Shown here piece after piece: positions 53,241 through 63,909 of a stretch of 64,000 nt of DNA (its first letter is position 1; each line of letters opens with the position of its first letter). Source of the stretch: Conchocele bisecta. Its lineage: Eukaryota > Mollusca > Bivalvia > Lucinida > Thyasiridae. The position numbers were made by a program, and so were the translations under genes. Under the pieces are notes generated by a model, which did not search any database, was not told the origin of the DNA, and saw only the letters and a list, made by a program, of their open reading frames with translations. The stretch is taken from assembly GCA_029237695.1 (NCBI GenBank), contig CM055265.1, positions 219,779,679 through 219,843,678 of the forward strand, given 5' to 3'.

Positions 53241-55360
53241 ATTGCAGCATTATCAATCACAATTATGCTTGTAACTGCATAACTAATTGTCATTCTCTGC
53301 TAAATTAGTAAACTTATTAGTAACTTTTATCAAATCACCAGTGGCGTTATCGTCACGAAACACCACATTTAAGGAATCGATCATAAGTACCTTTTGATCT
53401 ATATCGGTTGTGTAACCCAAAAATGACTAGAAATATAATAATTTTAAATAAAATATAATGAATGATATGTGTATCCCTTGTCTAGAGCGATGATTGCATC
53501 AATTTGATTCATCCTGCTGTGTGTGCAATATGCTATCATGCCGTATTACGTGTATAAGATGAGACATGTTTCAACTGGTTCTGGTATGCATAAATACGAC
53601 ATGACTTTACGGTACACCGAAGAAAATAGTATAAACTTGTGCGAAATAGATATATTGATTAATCGTGTTTAACTGGCTGTCAACAACTATTGTAATTTTA
53701 GGCACCGACCAACCAGGGTAAATAACGTATGGTGCCAGGTCTTCAATGTACAATAGTCCCTTATTCCCAGACAATAAAAGGAATCAGAGTACACTAATCT
53801 TATTGCCCGCACAATTGGGATAACCGGCTTTAACGATTCTGGTAAGGTTGACCCGCACCGCTAACCCGTCTCATACTTCCAGCCAACCGCCCAATGATTG
53901 TCAGTTAGTGTAAACATGTTCCCATGAGACTTTAAACGTCGTTTTTCAACATAAATCTTCAAGGGAATGAGACATGGACAATGTGTCACATACTTGCATA
54001 TAAATGATAGTTCAGTATTGTATGAATCTAAAAGTAAATGTATGCATTGCCCTGCAATCCATATGCATTACACATAATATATAATTTGCACCATTGTAAT
54101 CAATGCATATCCCTGGTAACCACTGAAGAAGGTCATCCTACATAACCTTTGATAAGTAACATGTGTTATGTATTATAATATAATTATCAAATATATATAT
54201 TAAAATATAAGATCTGACAATTTCATAATATAAGCTGATAAATTGAAGGTGGGCATACGTGCATACAAATATATCTTTTTGAAAGGCTGGCAGCCAAAAC
54301 GACACATTTTCCATCACAAATAATTAGTTATTTCACATGAAATGTATACATTATGTCTACAATGTACTCGTATACAAATGTAATTACGGTAAAAGGAAGA
54401 TATTTCTGAAACAGTATACACAGTTTGTTACTGATCAATATATTATACACATTATCAGGTTTCGTCAGTCATATTGGATGCCATATTGAATTAGATGGAT
54501 CTTACATACTGTATTTCAATTTGCTTTATTTTATTAAATGTATAGTTAATGTGAATTAATTCCAGAACTCAGACAGATTATAAAGCAATTATTTGTCGAC
54601 CCCATCGTCGAAATCGAAATATTGTGATCATGATGACCTTTCTACACAATGTCATTATCAAATTACATTGCGTTAACTGTTTTACGAATTATTTCTTTCC
54701 GATCTTTGGCGATTTCATGTCTAATACTATTCGCCTAAACTGTCATTAACGCTTTTTGTTTGACATCGACGTACTAGTGTTAATCGGATACGCACCATTT
54801 CTGACCTGTGGATATCAATAGGTAAGCATTCATACAACATTTTCAAAGAAACATATTTGATTTAGTAGTATTTTCGAAATTTAAATAAGGCTGATATAAA
54901 TTCAATTATTCTACCGTTACTTTTAAATAATTAAAAACAATTACAGTTTTACACTTGCATTGCCTTATTTTAATTTTTGTTTATTTAAAAACCACCGATT
55001 TTTTATTCAACTGTTCTCCAACAGTTCCATTGTCGAAGAAACAAGTAGCAATTAATATGAGTACATTCAAGCTGGAAATAAATAGTATGCAAGCACAGAC
55101 AGTATTGTAATATATCTAAAAGTCTCGCCGAGACGGTTCAACTGAGTGGCAACAACATGTACGTTTGTTGAGAAATGAGGAAAAATGTCAGAAATAAATA
55201 TTTGTATTTTCGGAATGTTCACGGCCATGTATGTCTCATTTACAATTGAGAAACCACGCCCGCTCTATCCTAACACATGGACCCGTCCCTGATAAATATA
55301 TAAACGCCACTACATTCAAATGGATATTGAAGCGTCCTGGTGTCATTCCTAAAATATATA
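53241..55360. other. AT-rich noncoding interval (2.1 kb)
   Basis: I found no gene, RNA, long open frame or strong repeat. This is probable intergenic or intronic host DNA. Confidence 0.5.
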
Positions 55361-55361
55361 T

Positions 55362-55665
55362 ATCTCCTAATTTACTAACTCCTAATTAGGAGACACTAAA
55401 TCATAATTATGACTTACTATATCCTAATTAGGACATATTATCTCCTAATTAGGACTTAGAATATCCTAATTATGACTTACTATCTCTTAGCTTAATTATG
55501 AGTTAGTATCTCCTAATTAGGAGATAAAACCTTTTCTACATTTGGCACAAATAGTAAGTCCTAATTATGAGATAGTATGTCCTAATTAGGGGCTACTAAG
55601 TCATAATTAGGAGATAGTAAGTCCTAATTATGAGATATCATGTTCTTATTATGACATACTAACAA
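55362..55665. repeat. TCCTAATTAGGA palindromic tandem repeat
   Basis: About 15 units of TCCTAATTAGGAGATA, TCATAATTATGACTTA and related forms have a period of about 18-22 bp. Each unit is self-complementary, so the region can form many small hairpins. Confidence 0.85.
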
Positions 55666-55943
55666 CTAATATATAATATATGCCACTCGGTCCGCCGCGC
55701 AACAATATTGCGCGCCTCCCAAAGTCGCGCAATATCGCACGCTGCGGAACTCGTGCATATACAATGTATCCACATACAAATCACTTATCCCGTCAACACA
55801 GTGCGTATATGCCGTGAAACACGGTGCCGTGAAACATTGTTGATATCCTCTCAATACGACCTACTCACTGCGTATGAATATGTGCGGTGGCTGTGGTTAT
55901 ATTTTTGCATTTTACAGCCATTTGTAGGCGTTGAAGGGATAAA

Positions 55944-56083
55944 TAGAATAGTAGGTTAGTGCCGTGAATGGGAAAAATATCAGGCGCGAGACGGAAACGG
56001 GATGTGCTCGGCAGAGCTCACCCATCCTGTTTCCTGGGCCTTGCCAGATAGCTTACCCATTCACGGCACTAACCTAATATTCT
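55944..56083. mobile_element. MITE-like palindrome, family C-related
   Basis: The arms are AGTAGGTTAGTGCCGTGAATG and its complement. The middle is GC-rich with GTGCTCGGCAGAGCTCACC. Its plan resembles 28,966-29,112. Confidence 0.7.
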
Positions 56084-56426
56084 CTATATCCAATACATAT
56101 ACGATAGTCAAGCGTACCGTGGTAATCAGTCGTCAACAGGCACCGGGGTGCGCTCTGGGAGGAGTGTTTTATGTTTCCCAAAAAGAACACAAGCAATCGA
56201 TAGCATACACAAATAATACAAGACATGCGTCATAGAACATGAGCTAAAAATGAAGCTCACAGTAAAAACCAGTCCCCGGACATGCAGATAATGGGATACA
56301 ATAGACAAACTACGGATGTACTTGTAAGCCAGCATATTCTGACACACGCATATGTCGATACATTGTGTTATATAATACGTATCCAGGATGGTGTCGCTAT
56401 AGTTGATGGACGGTATACCGTTTATC

Positions 56427-56580
56427 TAACCAGGTGAGCTGATTATCGTGAAATGAAGCACGAGTGATTAGGTCCTTGCGCAAAACAAACGACTGAGCGT
56501 AGCGAATAGAGTTTGTGTAGTGATATGACCCAATGAAGAGCATCAGGGCAGTTTTGCAAGACAATCACCTCACCTGGTTA
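56427..56580. mobile_element. MITE-like element with TAACCAGGTGAG ends
   Basis: TAACCAGGTGAG at the left is mirrored by CTCACCTGGTTA at the right, 154 bp in total. Noncoding. Confidence 0.65.
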
Positions 56581-56948
56581 AGTAAACATGTTCTTACATT
56601 ATCGCACGATACTTTATCAAAACAAAACAAAGGGAATCAAGCGTAAAATATGGCCATGGGTTGCGTGAATTAATTGCTGGGCTCGTAGAGAATGCGACTA
56701 TGTGGCGATTCAGAAGGTGTGTCCGAGAACATGATTCGATTAGGAAACACGTCATTGCGACGTTATTGACGTAATTTCTCCATAATATATGTTAATCACG
56801 AGAGTGGTGTAAACGACTGTTGCCCAGTGGTATAATTCATCGTAATATATTTGTAAACTACAGGGCAATATGTAAGGAATTGTTGTAATTCAACCATTAT
56901 CCGTCGTTTCAGTAGTGACGTCGTTCATTACCCTGTGACGACTGAAGT
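56581..56948. promoter_or_regulatory. Upstream region of PLAC8-like exon
   Basis: Noncoding and immediately upstream of the ATG at 56,949. It is where a promoter or 5' UTR of that host gene would lie. No TATA box was identified with confidence. Confidence 0.25.
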
Positions 56949-57078
56949 ATGGCTGTGATCATCACTCAACCAGGCGTCGTAGTGACCCAGCAATCAAGCG
57001 GATTGCTGATTGGCACCAAGCAAGGCCACCGCGACTGGAGCTCCGGTCTCATGGCCTGCTGCGACGACTGCGGCGCAA
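56949..57078 (+). CDS. First coding exon of PLAC8/cornifelin-like gene
   Basis: A frame from ATG 56,949 reads MAVIITQPGVVVTQQSSG, then RDWSSGLMACCDDCGA, and meets a candidate splice donor (CAA|GTACGA at 57,079). The W-S-x-G-L-x-x-C-x-D-D pattern is the start of PLAC8/cornifelin domains, small Cys-rich proteins found in many animals (established knowledge). The rest of the domain, with its Cys-Cys clusters, is not in the following DNA, which becomes Polinton sequence by about 57.2 kb. Either element 2 lies in the first intron or the gene was truncated. The exon is the best host gene candidate here. Confidence 0.6.
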
Positions 57079-57295
57079 GTACGATACATGTAACATCGAA
57101 TATTTAAACCGTCAGTAAATTCACATTTGAAACGCCTATTCAACATTGTGCATCGCGTTTGTGTAATAGTTGTAATGGAATTAGTAGTATAAACATGGCT
57201 GGTTTGGACCACTTCACCCCCTGCACCCCAATCCCAATTCTGAACGCAATATACCAGCCCCCTTTCCCAGAACACACATAACACTAATTATAGCA

Positions 57296-57480
57296 TTGCT
57301 CGGAGAGCAACAATACAATAGAGAGCCCAAGGCGAGATCATGGGAAGGCCCACACCCTGGCCTGGTAAAGGGATCGCGCTGTCGCTCCGAGCGCAAGTCG
57401 AACGATGCACATGGTTCTACTAAAAGTGGACCGGGCCTCCTTTTAGACATACCCGTGGCAATTGGTATACCTAAGGTACA
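57296..57480 (+). other. Coding-like remnant before zinc protein
   Basis: A short plus-strand frame with Arg/Lys/Ser-rich sequence (EPKARSWEGPHPGLVKGSRC, TKSGPGLLLDIPV) has higher GC than the host flanks. It probably belongs to an element 2 gene whose start is lost. I cannot name it. Confidence 0.35.
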
Positions 57481-57741
57481 ATGATGGGTAACAACAATTG
57501 CCAGTGGCTCATTGTGGGCTCCACAGAGTTCTGCGGTGTGAGTTGTTTGGGTGAGTATTGTAAGGTGCATCTCGCTAGGCTGTGGAAAGGTCCAGGAAAG
57601 CAGCCGTGTACTGGGTGTGGCAGAGGTGTTAAAATAGCTGTGCCAGGGGTGTGAGTAGCGCTCAAGCGAGATTGTACGCAGAGCGCTAGGGCAATCCAAA
57701 AAGAATTTGCCCGGTTGGTGGCTATAGAAATTCCCAATTAG
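57481..57741 (+). pseudogene. Polinton 2 small Cys-rich (zinc-binding) protein
   Basis: The frame from ATG 57,481 has Cys/His clusters CGVSCLGEYCKVH and CTGCGRGVK spaced like a paired zinc knuckle. A TGA at 57,652-57,654 interrupts it. The same frame continues 28 codons to TAG at 57,739. It sits directly upstream of the polymerase. Small Cys-rich proteins are common beside this polymerase subfamily (from memory, moderate). A nucleic-acid-binding role is inferred. Confidence 0.5.
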
Positions 57742-57783
57742 AAACGTGTGCCCTGTTAGTTATACCCATCCATCATGGCTACT

Positions 57784-59855
57784 ATGGCTACTTTGCCACA
57801 GACCCCATAACCTTCCTAGAGGGTGTGCGCCCCCAGATCCGCCAGAAGCTCATCGAAGAGATCCAGGCTCTCAATGGAGTCAAGTTTCAAATAGCACTCA
57901 AGGTCCAGCTTCGATAAGTCAGATGTTAGTGAAGAGTGCACAAGCAGGAGGCTCTCCTACAGGTTGGTGAGATCAACGAGGAGCTAGACAAGGCCTTCCC
58001 CCACCTCCTGGAGACACTCGAAAAATGGACACAGAGAGGCGCGTGATGGGTTGTTGATAGAGTCATCACTCTGTGGCTGGATATTGCCAGGTATCAGCCA
58101 CTGAGAGGGGGTTCCTACATCCCACTGCATGCAGCTGTGAAATATAGGAAGGCCGTAGTCAATGTAAAAAACAAAGATGACCGCTGTCTCAGAATGGCAC
58201 TCCGCTCAGCCCTGTTTCATGCTCATGACCATGTGGACAGACCCTTCAAGTATCCCACTCAGGATCGTCTTGAATTCACAGTGATCGATGCCCCAAAACC
58301 CATCACACAGATCTCAAGGGTCGAAAAACAGAACAACCTGGCCATAAACGTCTTCAGTTGGGACAAATGTGTCATCATTCATCAGCTCAGCAATCAACCA
58401 GATGATATACCTATAATCAACCTACTGATGATCGATAAGGCTGGTAAACTCGCTACACATGGATAAAAAACCTCAACCGTCTGCTCTTCCAAGAAAATCA
58501 CTTCCGTGAGAGATGCCTCCACGGTTACTCAATGGAAGACCTCCTGCAAGTCCAGAAGCCCGAGTGCCGGGGGACCGGGACGACGATGGGGTGAGGGTGG
58601 AGATACCAGCGCAAGCGCATGGAAAGAACAAGGTGGTCTTCCAAAGCCACCACACGCAAACAGCTCACAGCCCCCTACATCATCCATGCGGGCTTCGAGG
58701 TCCTCACCACCATAGTCGAGGGGCTCGAGCTCGACCCGTCGAAGAGCAACACCCAGAAGACGCAGCAAAACAAGACGTGCAGCTCCTGCTACGTGCTACT
58801 CCACTGTGATGGTCAGGCAGAGCTCCCGGTGAAGTATCGAGGGCCCAACGCAGCGGAGCACTTCGTCAGAGCAATCCAGGAAGAGGAGCGCAGGATCAAC
58901 GTTGTGATTGCCAACCCCACACCCATGCGGATGACCCGGGAGGATTCGCAAGCCTATAACACAGCCACTAAATGCCATGTTTGCAGCAAGCAGCTGGAAG
59001 AGGAAAACGTCCGCGACCACTGCCATATAGACGGGAAATACCAAGGAGCCGCCCACAACGCCTGCATTATAAAGTCAAAGGCCAAGGCCACACCGATGGG
59101 CTTCCACAACCTGAGGGGTTATGACTACCACCTCCTGATGCAAGTCATCTCCCAGGTTGAGGGTAGGGTCACATGCATCCCCAACAACACGGAGAAGTAC
59201 ATCTCCTTCTCCCTCGGGCAACTCCTGTTCATGGACAGCGCCCAGTTTCTTCTGGCCGCCCTGGACAGGCTTATCGAAGTCAACCCGCCCAAAACCTTTC
59301 GAATAACGGTCAGGGTTGAGCACAGCCGAAAAGGCGCGATCTCCTGCCTCGCATGGGCATCTACCCGTACGAGTACATGGACTCTAGGGAGCGGTTCGCT
59401 GAGCCCAAGTTACCACCAAGGGGAGCATTATATAGCAAGCTGTCCGACGAACATACATCGGAGGCCGACAACGCTCACGCACAAAAGGTCTTCCAGACCT
59501 TCGGATGTCGTACAGTGGGGGATTATCACGACCTCTACAACCGTAGTGATGTGCTCCTCCTGACATACGTCATCGACCAATCGGAAGACCTGCATGCGGC
59601 AGTACCGACTGGATCCTGCACACTACTATGCCTGCCCCGGAATCTCATGGGACGCATTGCGAGAAAAGACGGGTACAGAGCTCGAACTTCTCACGGATTA
59701 CTGTGGAATCTCTATGGTCTCGAAGCGCTATGCAAAAGCCAAAAACCCCAGCGCACCATTCAGTGCAGAGACCACGGCGGGCAGCCTGGCCACCCACTCA
59801 GTTGATCGCGTATGGGTGTCTACAACCTCTTATTACAAGCATATTGGTGATTGAA
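57784..59855 (+). pseudogene. polB: Polinton 2 family B DNA polymerase, N-terminal part only
   Basis: Several frames join into one protein. They are a helical N-terminus (GVRPQIRQKLIEEIQALNG, about 57,820), a region with NVKNKDDRCLRMALRSALF (about 58,150) and WIKNLNRLLFQENHF (about 58,460) with a Cys finger. Exonuclease motif I is degenerate (HAGFEVLTT, Asp lost). An inserted zinc module, CHVC...DHCHIDGKYQGAAHNAC (58,973-59,065), resembles endonuclease VII, and HNLRGYDYHLL is exonuclease II. MGIYPYEYMDS, DLYNRSDVLLL and GISMVSKRYAKAKNP follow. Frame breaks lie near 57,910, 58,050, 58,465, 58,600, 59,345 and 59,590. The gene stops before the palm motifs, so all polymerase catalytic residues are missing. 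It belongs to a different subfamily from element 1's polymerase. Confidence 0.85.
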
Positions 59856-59883
59856 CTGCCGCTCAGACAGGGTCCGGTCAGCG
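59856..59883. other. Deletion junction between polymerase and integrase
   Basis: The truncated polymerase and truncated integrase meet tail to tail here within about 30 bp. In element 1 the corresponding interval holds the integrase C-terminus and polymerase palm. About 2 kb or more was therefore lost at this junction. Confidence 0.65.
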
Positions 59884-60399
59884 CTATATAATCCCCTGAT
59901 CCCGATGGACATACACACGGCCGCGTCTTACTGATACCCCGTGCTTGGCCAGCAGCTGAGAGACTGCGCACATGAATTCGCGCCCCGGATCGACCTGGAT
60001 AAACTTTGGCCATCTAAGGGTGCTCCGCCTATGCATGCGGGAAAGAGTTTCAGACAGGTCCTTGTCCTCCCTGGTGGTCAACGGCTCAGCCTCCTTATAG
60101 TGGGAGGCCACGTCAACGCCTGTCAGGGCGTACTTGTACGTCTTGCAACCGTTTGGTAGGCGATCGTGTGGGAGAAACGAGAGGTCGGCTTGGTGGACTT
60201 CGTTTGGTACCGGCACGTCGAATTTCGGGAGTGGAATACTGCGGACCGCATGCAAATATATCTGCCAGATGGTCAGCTTTTTGAGCCAGTCCTTGGTCGC
60301 GTTTTCTGAAACCTTTGCCGCTGCGGCGAGGTTCTTGATGGGTGCGAACACCTTCAAGTAGCCGCGGGGGCGCGCAATCTTTGTATTCATTGTTGTCAC
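59884..60399 (-). pseudogene. Polinton 2 integrase (rve), 3'-truncated
   Basis: A single open frame of 171 codons, the most intact gene of element 2. It has the pre-core helix KDWLKKLTIWQIYLHA, the first catalytic Asp in YALTGVDVASHYKEAE and the second in VDPGREFMC. The frame ends after VHRDQGII, just before the expected catalytic Glu, and the whole C-terminal domain is absent. Spacing between the two Asp is normal, unlike element 1. It is homologous to 42,838-43,299 over its length, with shared IYLHA/IYLPA and FDVPVPNEV. Confidence 0.9.
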
Positions 60400-60715
60400 T
60401 GTTCTAGACTAGCAAGATATTCAAGCAGATCGAACAGTCTCCAATAGGCATCCGCCTGATCGTCTGGTAACTGCGTCGTTGAGACTATCAGCCCCATACA
60501 GGTCCGCACAACTACCCCGCGCTGCTGCGGCGGCTCCACCAGCACCCGCTTTGCGAAAAGGGTGGCCGTCTTTTAATCCTCGCGCCAGATCCCGAGAGAA
60601 TCGCGGACCAAACGGATCAGAACGTTAGCGCCAGCGAAACGGTATGTACTAGCCGTGTAGCCCTCATCAAGCAAAGCGAAATAAAGTTCGTTTACTAGAT
60701 CGTAGTATGGCCGGT
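60400..60715 (-). pseudogene. Polinton 2 small helical protein remnant
   Basis: The minus-strand frame has NELYFALLDEGYTA and DSLGIWRED followed by a TAA, then TATLFAKRV, and ends with LFDLLEYLASLEQ. It matches element 1 gene 42,545-42,880 over the first 55 residues and supplies the C-terminus lost there. The start codon is not preserved. Confidence 0.65.
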
Positions 60716-60985
60716 GGATCTATTTAGGGGCCTACACAAAAAGTGAAAAACACGGTTGGCGGCGTCGACATCCCGTAAAATTGGCACAGCGTGACCAAGG
60801 CGGCGACGTTCCTCGTTGATCCAATCCAGACGGTCAGTCCGTTTTCGGGACCATGTTGCATGAGCGACCTGGAGTTGTTCTACAGCTAAATGATGGCGCT
60901 TGCGCTCCTCATCTACGTCCAAGCTTCACAGAGTAAAGAATAGAAAGTTTCTCCCACTGAATGCTAATTGCCACCGAGTCCATCG
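60695..60985 (-). pseudogene. Polinton 2 charged helical membrane protein remnant
   Basis: DVDEERKRHHLAVEQLQVAH and WSRKRTDRLDWINEERRR match element 1 protein 42,042-42,500. The N-terminal membrane segment is degenerate with a stop, and the C-terminal segment is missing. Confidence 0.7.
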
Positions 60986-60987
60986 TT

Positions 60988-61105
60988 TTATTTCCATATA
61001 TCAGCCTGTAGAATTCCAGCTTTAACTACATAATCTCGGGTCCCAACTGAGGCCGCTGCATCTAAGGTCACATGACCTAAATCTCTCGCCGTTATGTTCA
61101 ACTTG
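60988..61105 (-). pseudogene. Polinton 2 fragment of small membrane protein
   Basis: The last 39 residues, with ARDLGHVTLDAAAS and GILQADIWK, match element 1 gene 41,818-42,051. The N-terminal half is missing at a deletion that joins it to the capsid fragment. A C13 run lies at the junction (about 61,112-61,124). Confidence 0.75.
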
Positions 61106-61149
61106 TGTGCGCCCCCCCCCCCCCGCCCCGAAGGCCATCGAAACACTCC

Positions 61150-61375
61150 GAAGGCCATCGTTCCCTCAATTGTCACCTCGACCTTGTTGAATTTGGGGAT
61201 ATAAAATCTGTCGATTTTTCCAGCCCAGGGCACGACCCGGGCATCCTCGAACAGCATCAGTATTCCTTTCATCGAGTGTGCGGGGACGTTGATATTAAAA
61301 TTCCACAATGTGTCACTTTTGTCTTTCGTCATCTTGCGATGGCGGAGAACTCTGTCCGTGACGATAACATCGGTG
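61150..61375 (-). pseudogene. Polinton 2 major capsid protein fragment
   Basis: About 70 codons (VLRHRKMTKDKSDTLWNFNI, KGILMLFEDA, KVEVTIEG) match the middle of element 1's capsid protein. The first 240 residues and the C-terminal third are gone. Its 5' end overlaps the start of the divergent plus-strand gene, marking a deletion that fused the two. Confidence 0.8.
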
Positions 61376-62349
61376 ATGTCGTGGACGACGAAATACCCCT
61401 CATAGAGAGGCCAGGAACTGCAGCCGCGGGCGGTGGCGAGGAAATAGGTGTAGGCGACTCTGCCGACTCACTTTCTTACAGGCAGCAACTCGTCGTGAAT
61501 GCTGTAGATTCCGCCTTCGACGCGCCTGGGCAAAAAGATGATGTCTCATCTGCTGGCCGTGACCCCAAGTTCGAATTGGCTGAGGGCAAGTTACGACTGA
61601 TCACACACCCCGAGATCCGGCTCGTCGCGGATGACGGGAAAGCCATAACGATGAATTATTTTGCCGCCACCCACAGCAAAATGGGTGTTGGTAAAATCAT
61701 AAGGGACGAACTCGGATTGACGGATCGAAAGAGGCCGGGTAGTAAAAAAAAACACCTATGCCCGCCCGTGCTGCAGAGGTCCTGTGGGCGGCAACCGCAG
61801 AGCTAGGCGGGGATAACGACGAAATGGAAAAAGTTGAGCTCAGCGAGTTCGCGATTGTCGCCACCGATGCTATTCGCACATACCACGTTCAGCAATAATG
61901 ATATAGACGAAATACTCATCACGATGGATGACCCACCGTTAAACCTTCGCGAACTCGGGGGACTCGATAAGGCTATGCAAACAATCTGGGGCGAGCTAAC
62001 GAACAACCTCGCCAAACTCTCGGCATTGGATGATCATATCGCACTAGAAAAAAAGAAATATGGAAGACGCCCATGATAACGAAGATAAGCGGCGGATCAC
62101 TGAACGCCTACACTGAACGCCCCCCGCACCAGCGCCCTCTTTCAAGGATTGGGCCAAAATGCAGCTGAAAGCGCTCGCCTAACCAAATTAGCCGAAAACG
62201 TGGCTGCCGCACTGCGTGGGATGATATTCGGGCTCGTCTCCTTCTTGCTATCCGTGTTGTCAAAAACGGCCGGATGGCTTGCCGAGAATGTTTGGGCCAT
62301 GGTCCTCGCGGTCACTGGCCTCCTACTGTTCGCCGTGAGTGTGGCTTAG
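61338..62349 (+). pseudogene. Polinton 2 two-part membrane protein remnant
   Basis: An acidic N-terminus (DDNIGDVVDDE) leads to DPKFELAEGKLRLI and IIRDELGLTDRKR. It breaks at an A8 run near 61,745, continues in another frame through ELSEFAIVATDAIR, and breaks again before DIDEILITMDDPPLNLREL. The coil WGELTNNLAKLSALDDHIAL follows, then a deletion. An amphipathic part (KLAENVAAALRG) and a final membrane segment, WAMVLAVTGLLLFAVSVA, complete it. It is homologous end to end with 37,502-38,573 and confirms that those two halves are one gene. Confidence 0.7.
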
Positions 62350-63675
62350 GTAAAAGCCAAAGCGTGATTAGCCCGATGGCCACGAGGGCGACGATGGGCC
62401 CCCTTTTGTTGGCCTCGTGGTCCGACGCTGATGTAGTCCCGACTCCTGTTGCACCAAGAGCGGCGACTCCTGTTGCACCCAGTGCGCCGTCCTCATGCGC
62501 TTGCGGTTGGTGTGACTTTACGAAATCGGCGTCGGTTCTAGTTGTCATTCCCGCGGCAGGCGGGATGATAGCCGTGTTCATGTTCCCGTTACGACCGAGC
62601 TTTTGCTGGATGGTTGCAATGACAATCTAATTATTGAAGCCGTCGACCCGGTCGACGCGTAGCATCATGTTGCTCGGTGCCATATACTGGCCGATTCCAA
62701 ATACATAGTCCACTGGGGTGCCAGCATACTGTAAAATGGCTGAATACTGCTTGATCGCCGCCGGGAGGTCTACCGGAGATGAGATGGCGTCCTCGACATT
62801 TGTCATGAACTGTTTCTGGCCATCGAACGATGTTCCCGTTCCCAATATAGTGATGCGCGCGTGTGCCTGTGCGCCAAGGATATCCCAAACGTATGTGACA
62901 ATGGAGTCGTGAGGCGAGGAACACCGGCCTGCGTGAACCCTAGACCCTTGTCTAACACACATGTGCCCCAAGCGTCACCAGCAGCTTGCTGAATATAATC
63001 AACGTGGGCTTGTTTGAAAGTAAGCCAATTGCAGGATGAGATACCACAGTGCCGGCAGCCAGACACTTCCGGTCCGAAGGTCATCGTTGCAGGGTCCACA
63101 TTACTGGCATTCCGACTCGTCGCCGGAGTTATCTTGCCTAAAATCCGTCTGCGTTGAAGCCCTTTGGCCCCGAATGAGAAACATCCCCAATGCCAGTGCT
63201 GCTCGGAAATACTTTCTGTCGCCAGTCCGTATCCTTAGAGACTCCAAATTCGCCACAAAATATTGGTCACAGGCGTCGTCTTTCGGTTGAGCGGTCTTTA
63301 GTTCTTGAAGAATCCGCGTAGACGTGTAGTACACATGAAAGTTGAAATCCTTCGCGGCAAGATGGTCAACTCCACGCCTACCCGTGGAGCGCCACACGGC
63401 GAAGTTCAACTGGTTATGCCGAAACTGCAGTGGTGTCGTGTTCTACCTATTCACGACCTCGTTGGCCTGTATTTTGAGGCTATATTTTTCAAGCACGTTT
63501 GGGCAGTTGGTCTGAAAGCCTGTTCCTGTTGATCCAGCTGTTCCTTTTGTCCCAACTGTGGAGCTGCGAACTTGGATGGTGGGGTGTACCAGTTGGGGGC
63601 GCCCGCCTTGGCGGTGTAGGCTCCGCCGGGCTGGAACTTCGCATCAGAATTGAAGCTAAACGCCTTGGTATCCAT
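62312..63675 (-). pseudogene. Polinton 2 long conserved protein remnant
   Basis: It starts MDTKAFSFNSDAKFQPGG at 63,675, matching element 1 at 34,561. Successive frames give QLNFAVWRSTGR (the position where element 1 has its LINE), FNFHVYYTSTRILQELK, GFTQAGVPRL and a region with YVWDILGAQ and PVDYVFGIGQYMAPSNM. The C-terminus has an Ala/Gly/Thr linker and membrane segment IVALVAIGLITLWLL. At least four frame breaks are present. It shows what the uninterrupted gene order looks like. Confidence 0.75.
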
Positions 63676-63710
63676 GATCTCATAGAGTAATAAAGATATC
63701 TTTTATTATC

Positions 63711-63909
63711 ATGTTTGCTACGCTTACCCAAGTCAGAACCTGACACTGATCGGGGTAGGACAGAAATATGGCGAGCATGCGGAGCAGTTATCAGGTTTAC
63801 ATTATTCGACGACACACCAATTAAATTTCTCGCCGGGAGTGTTATTAACTTCGTGACAAAAATCGCCGACCCATCGAGCTCCTCCAACGTGGTGACACTG
63901 TATCCTTAG
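63711..63909 (+). pseudogene. Fused remnant of penton start and 91-aa protein
   Basis: ATG at 63,711 begins MFATLT, like the penton-like gene start in element 1. The frame then breaks and joins to the 91-aa protein's C-terminal half (FLAGSVINFVTKIADPSSSS). A deletion removed the penton body and the coiled-coil gene. Confidence 0.6.
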
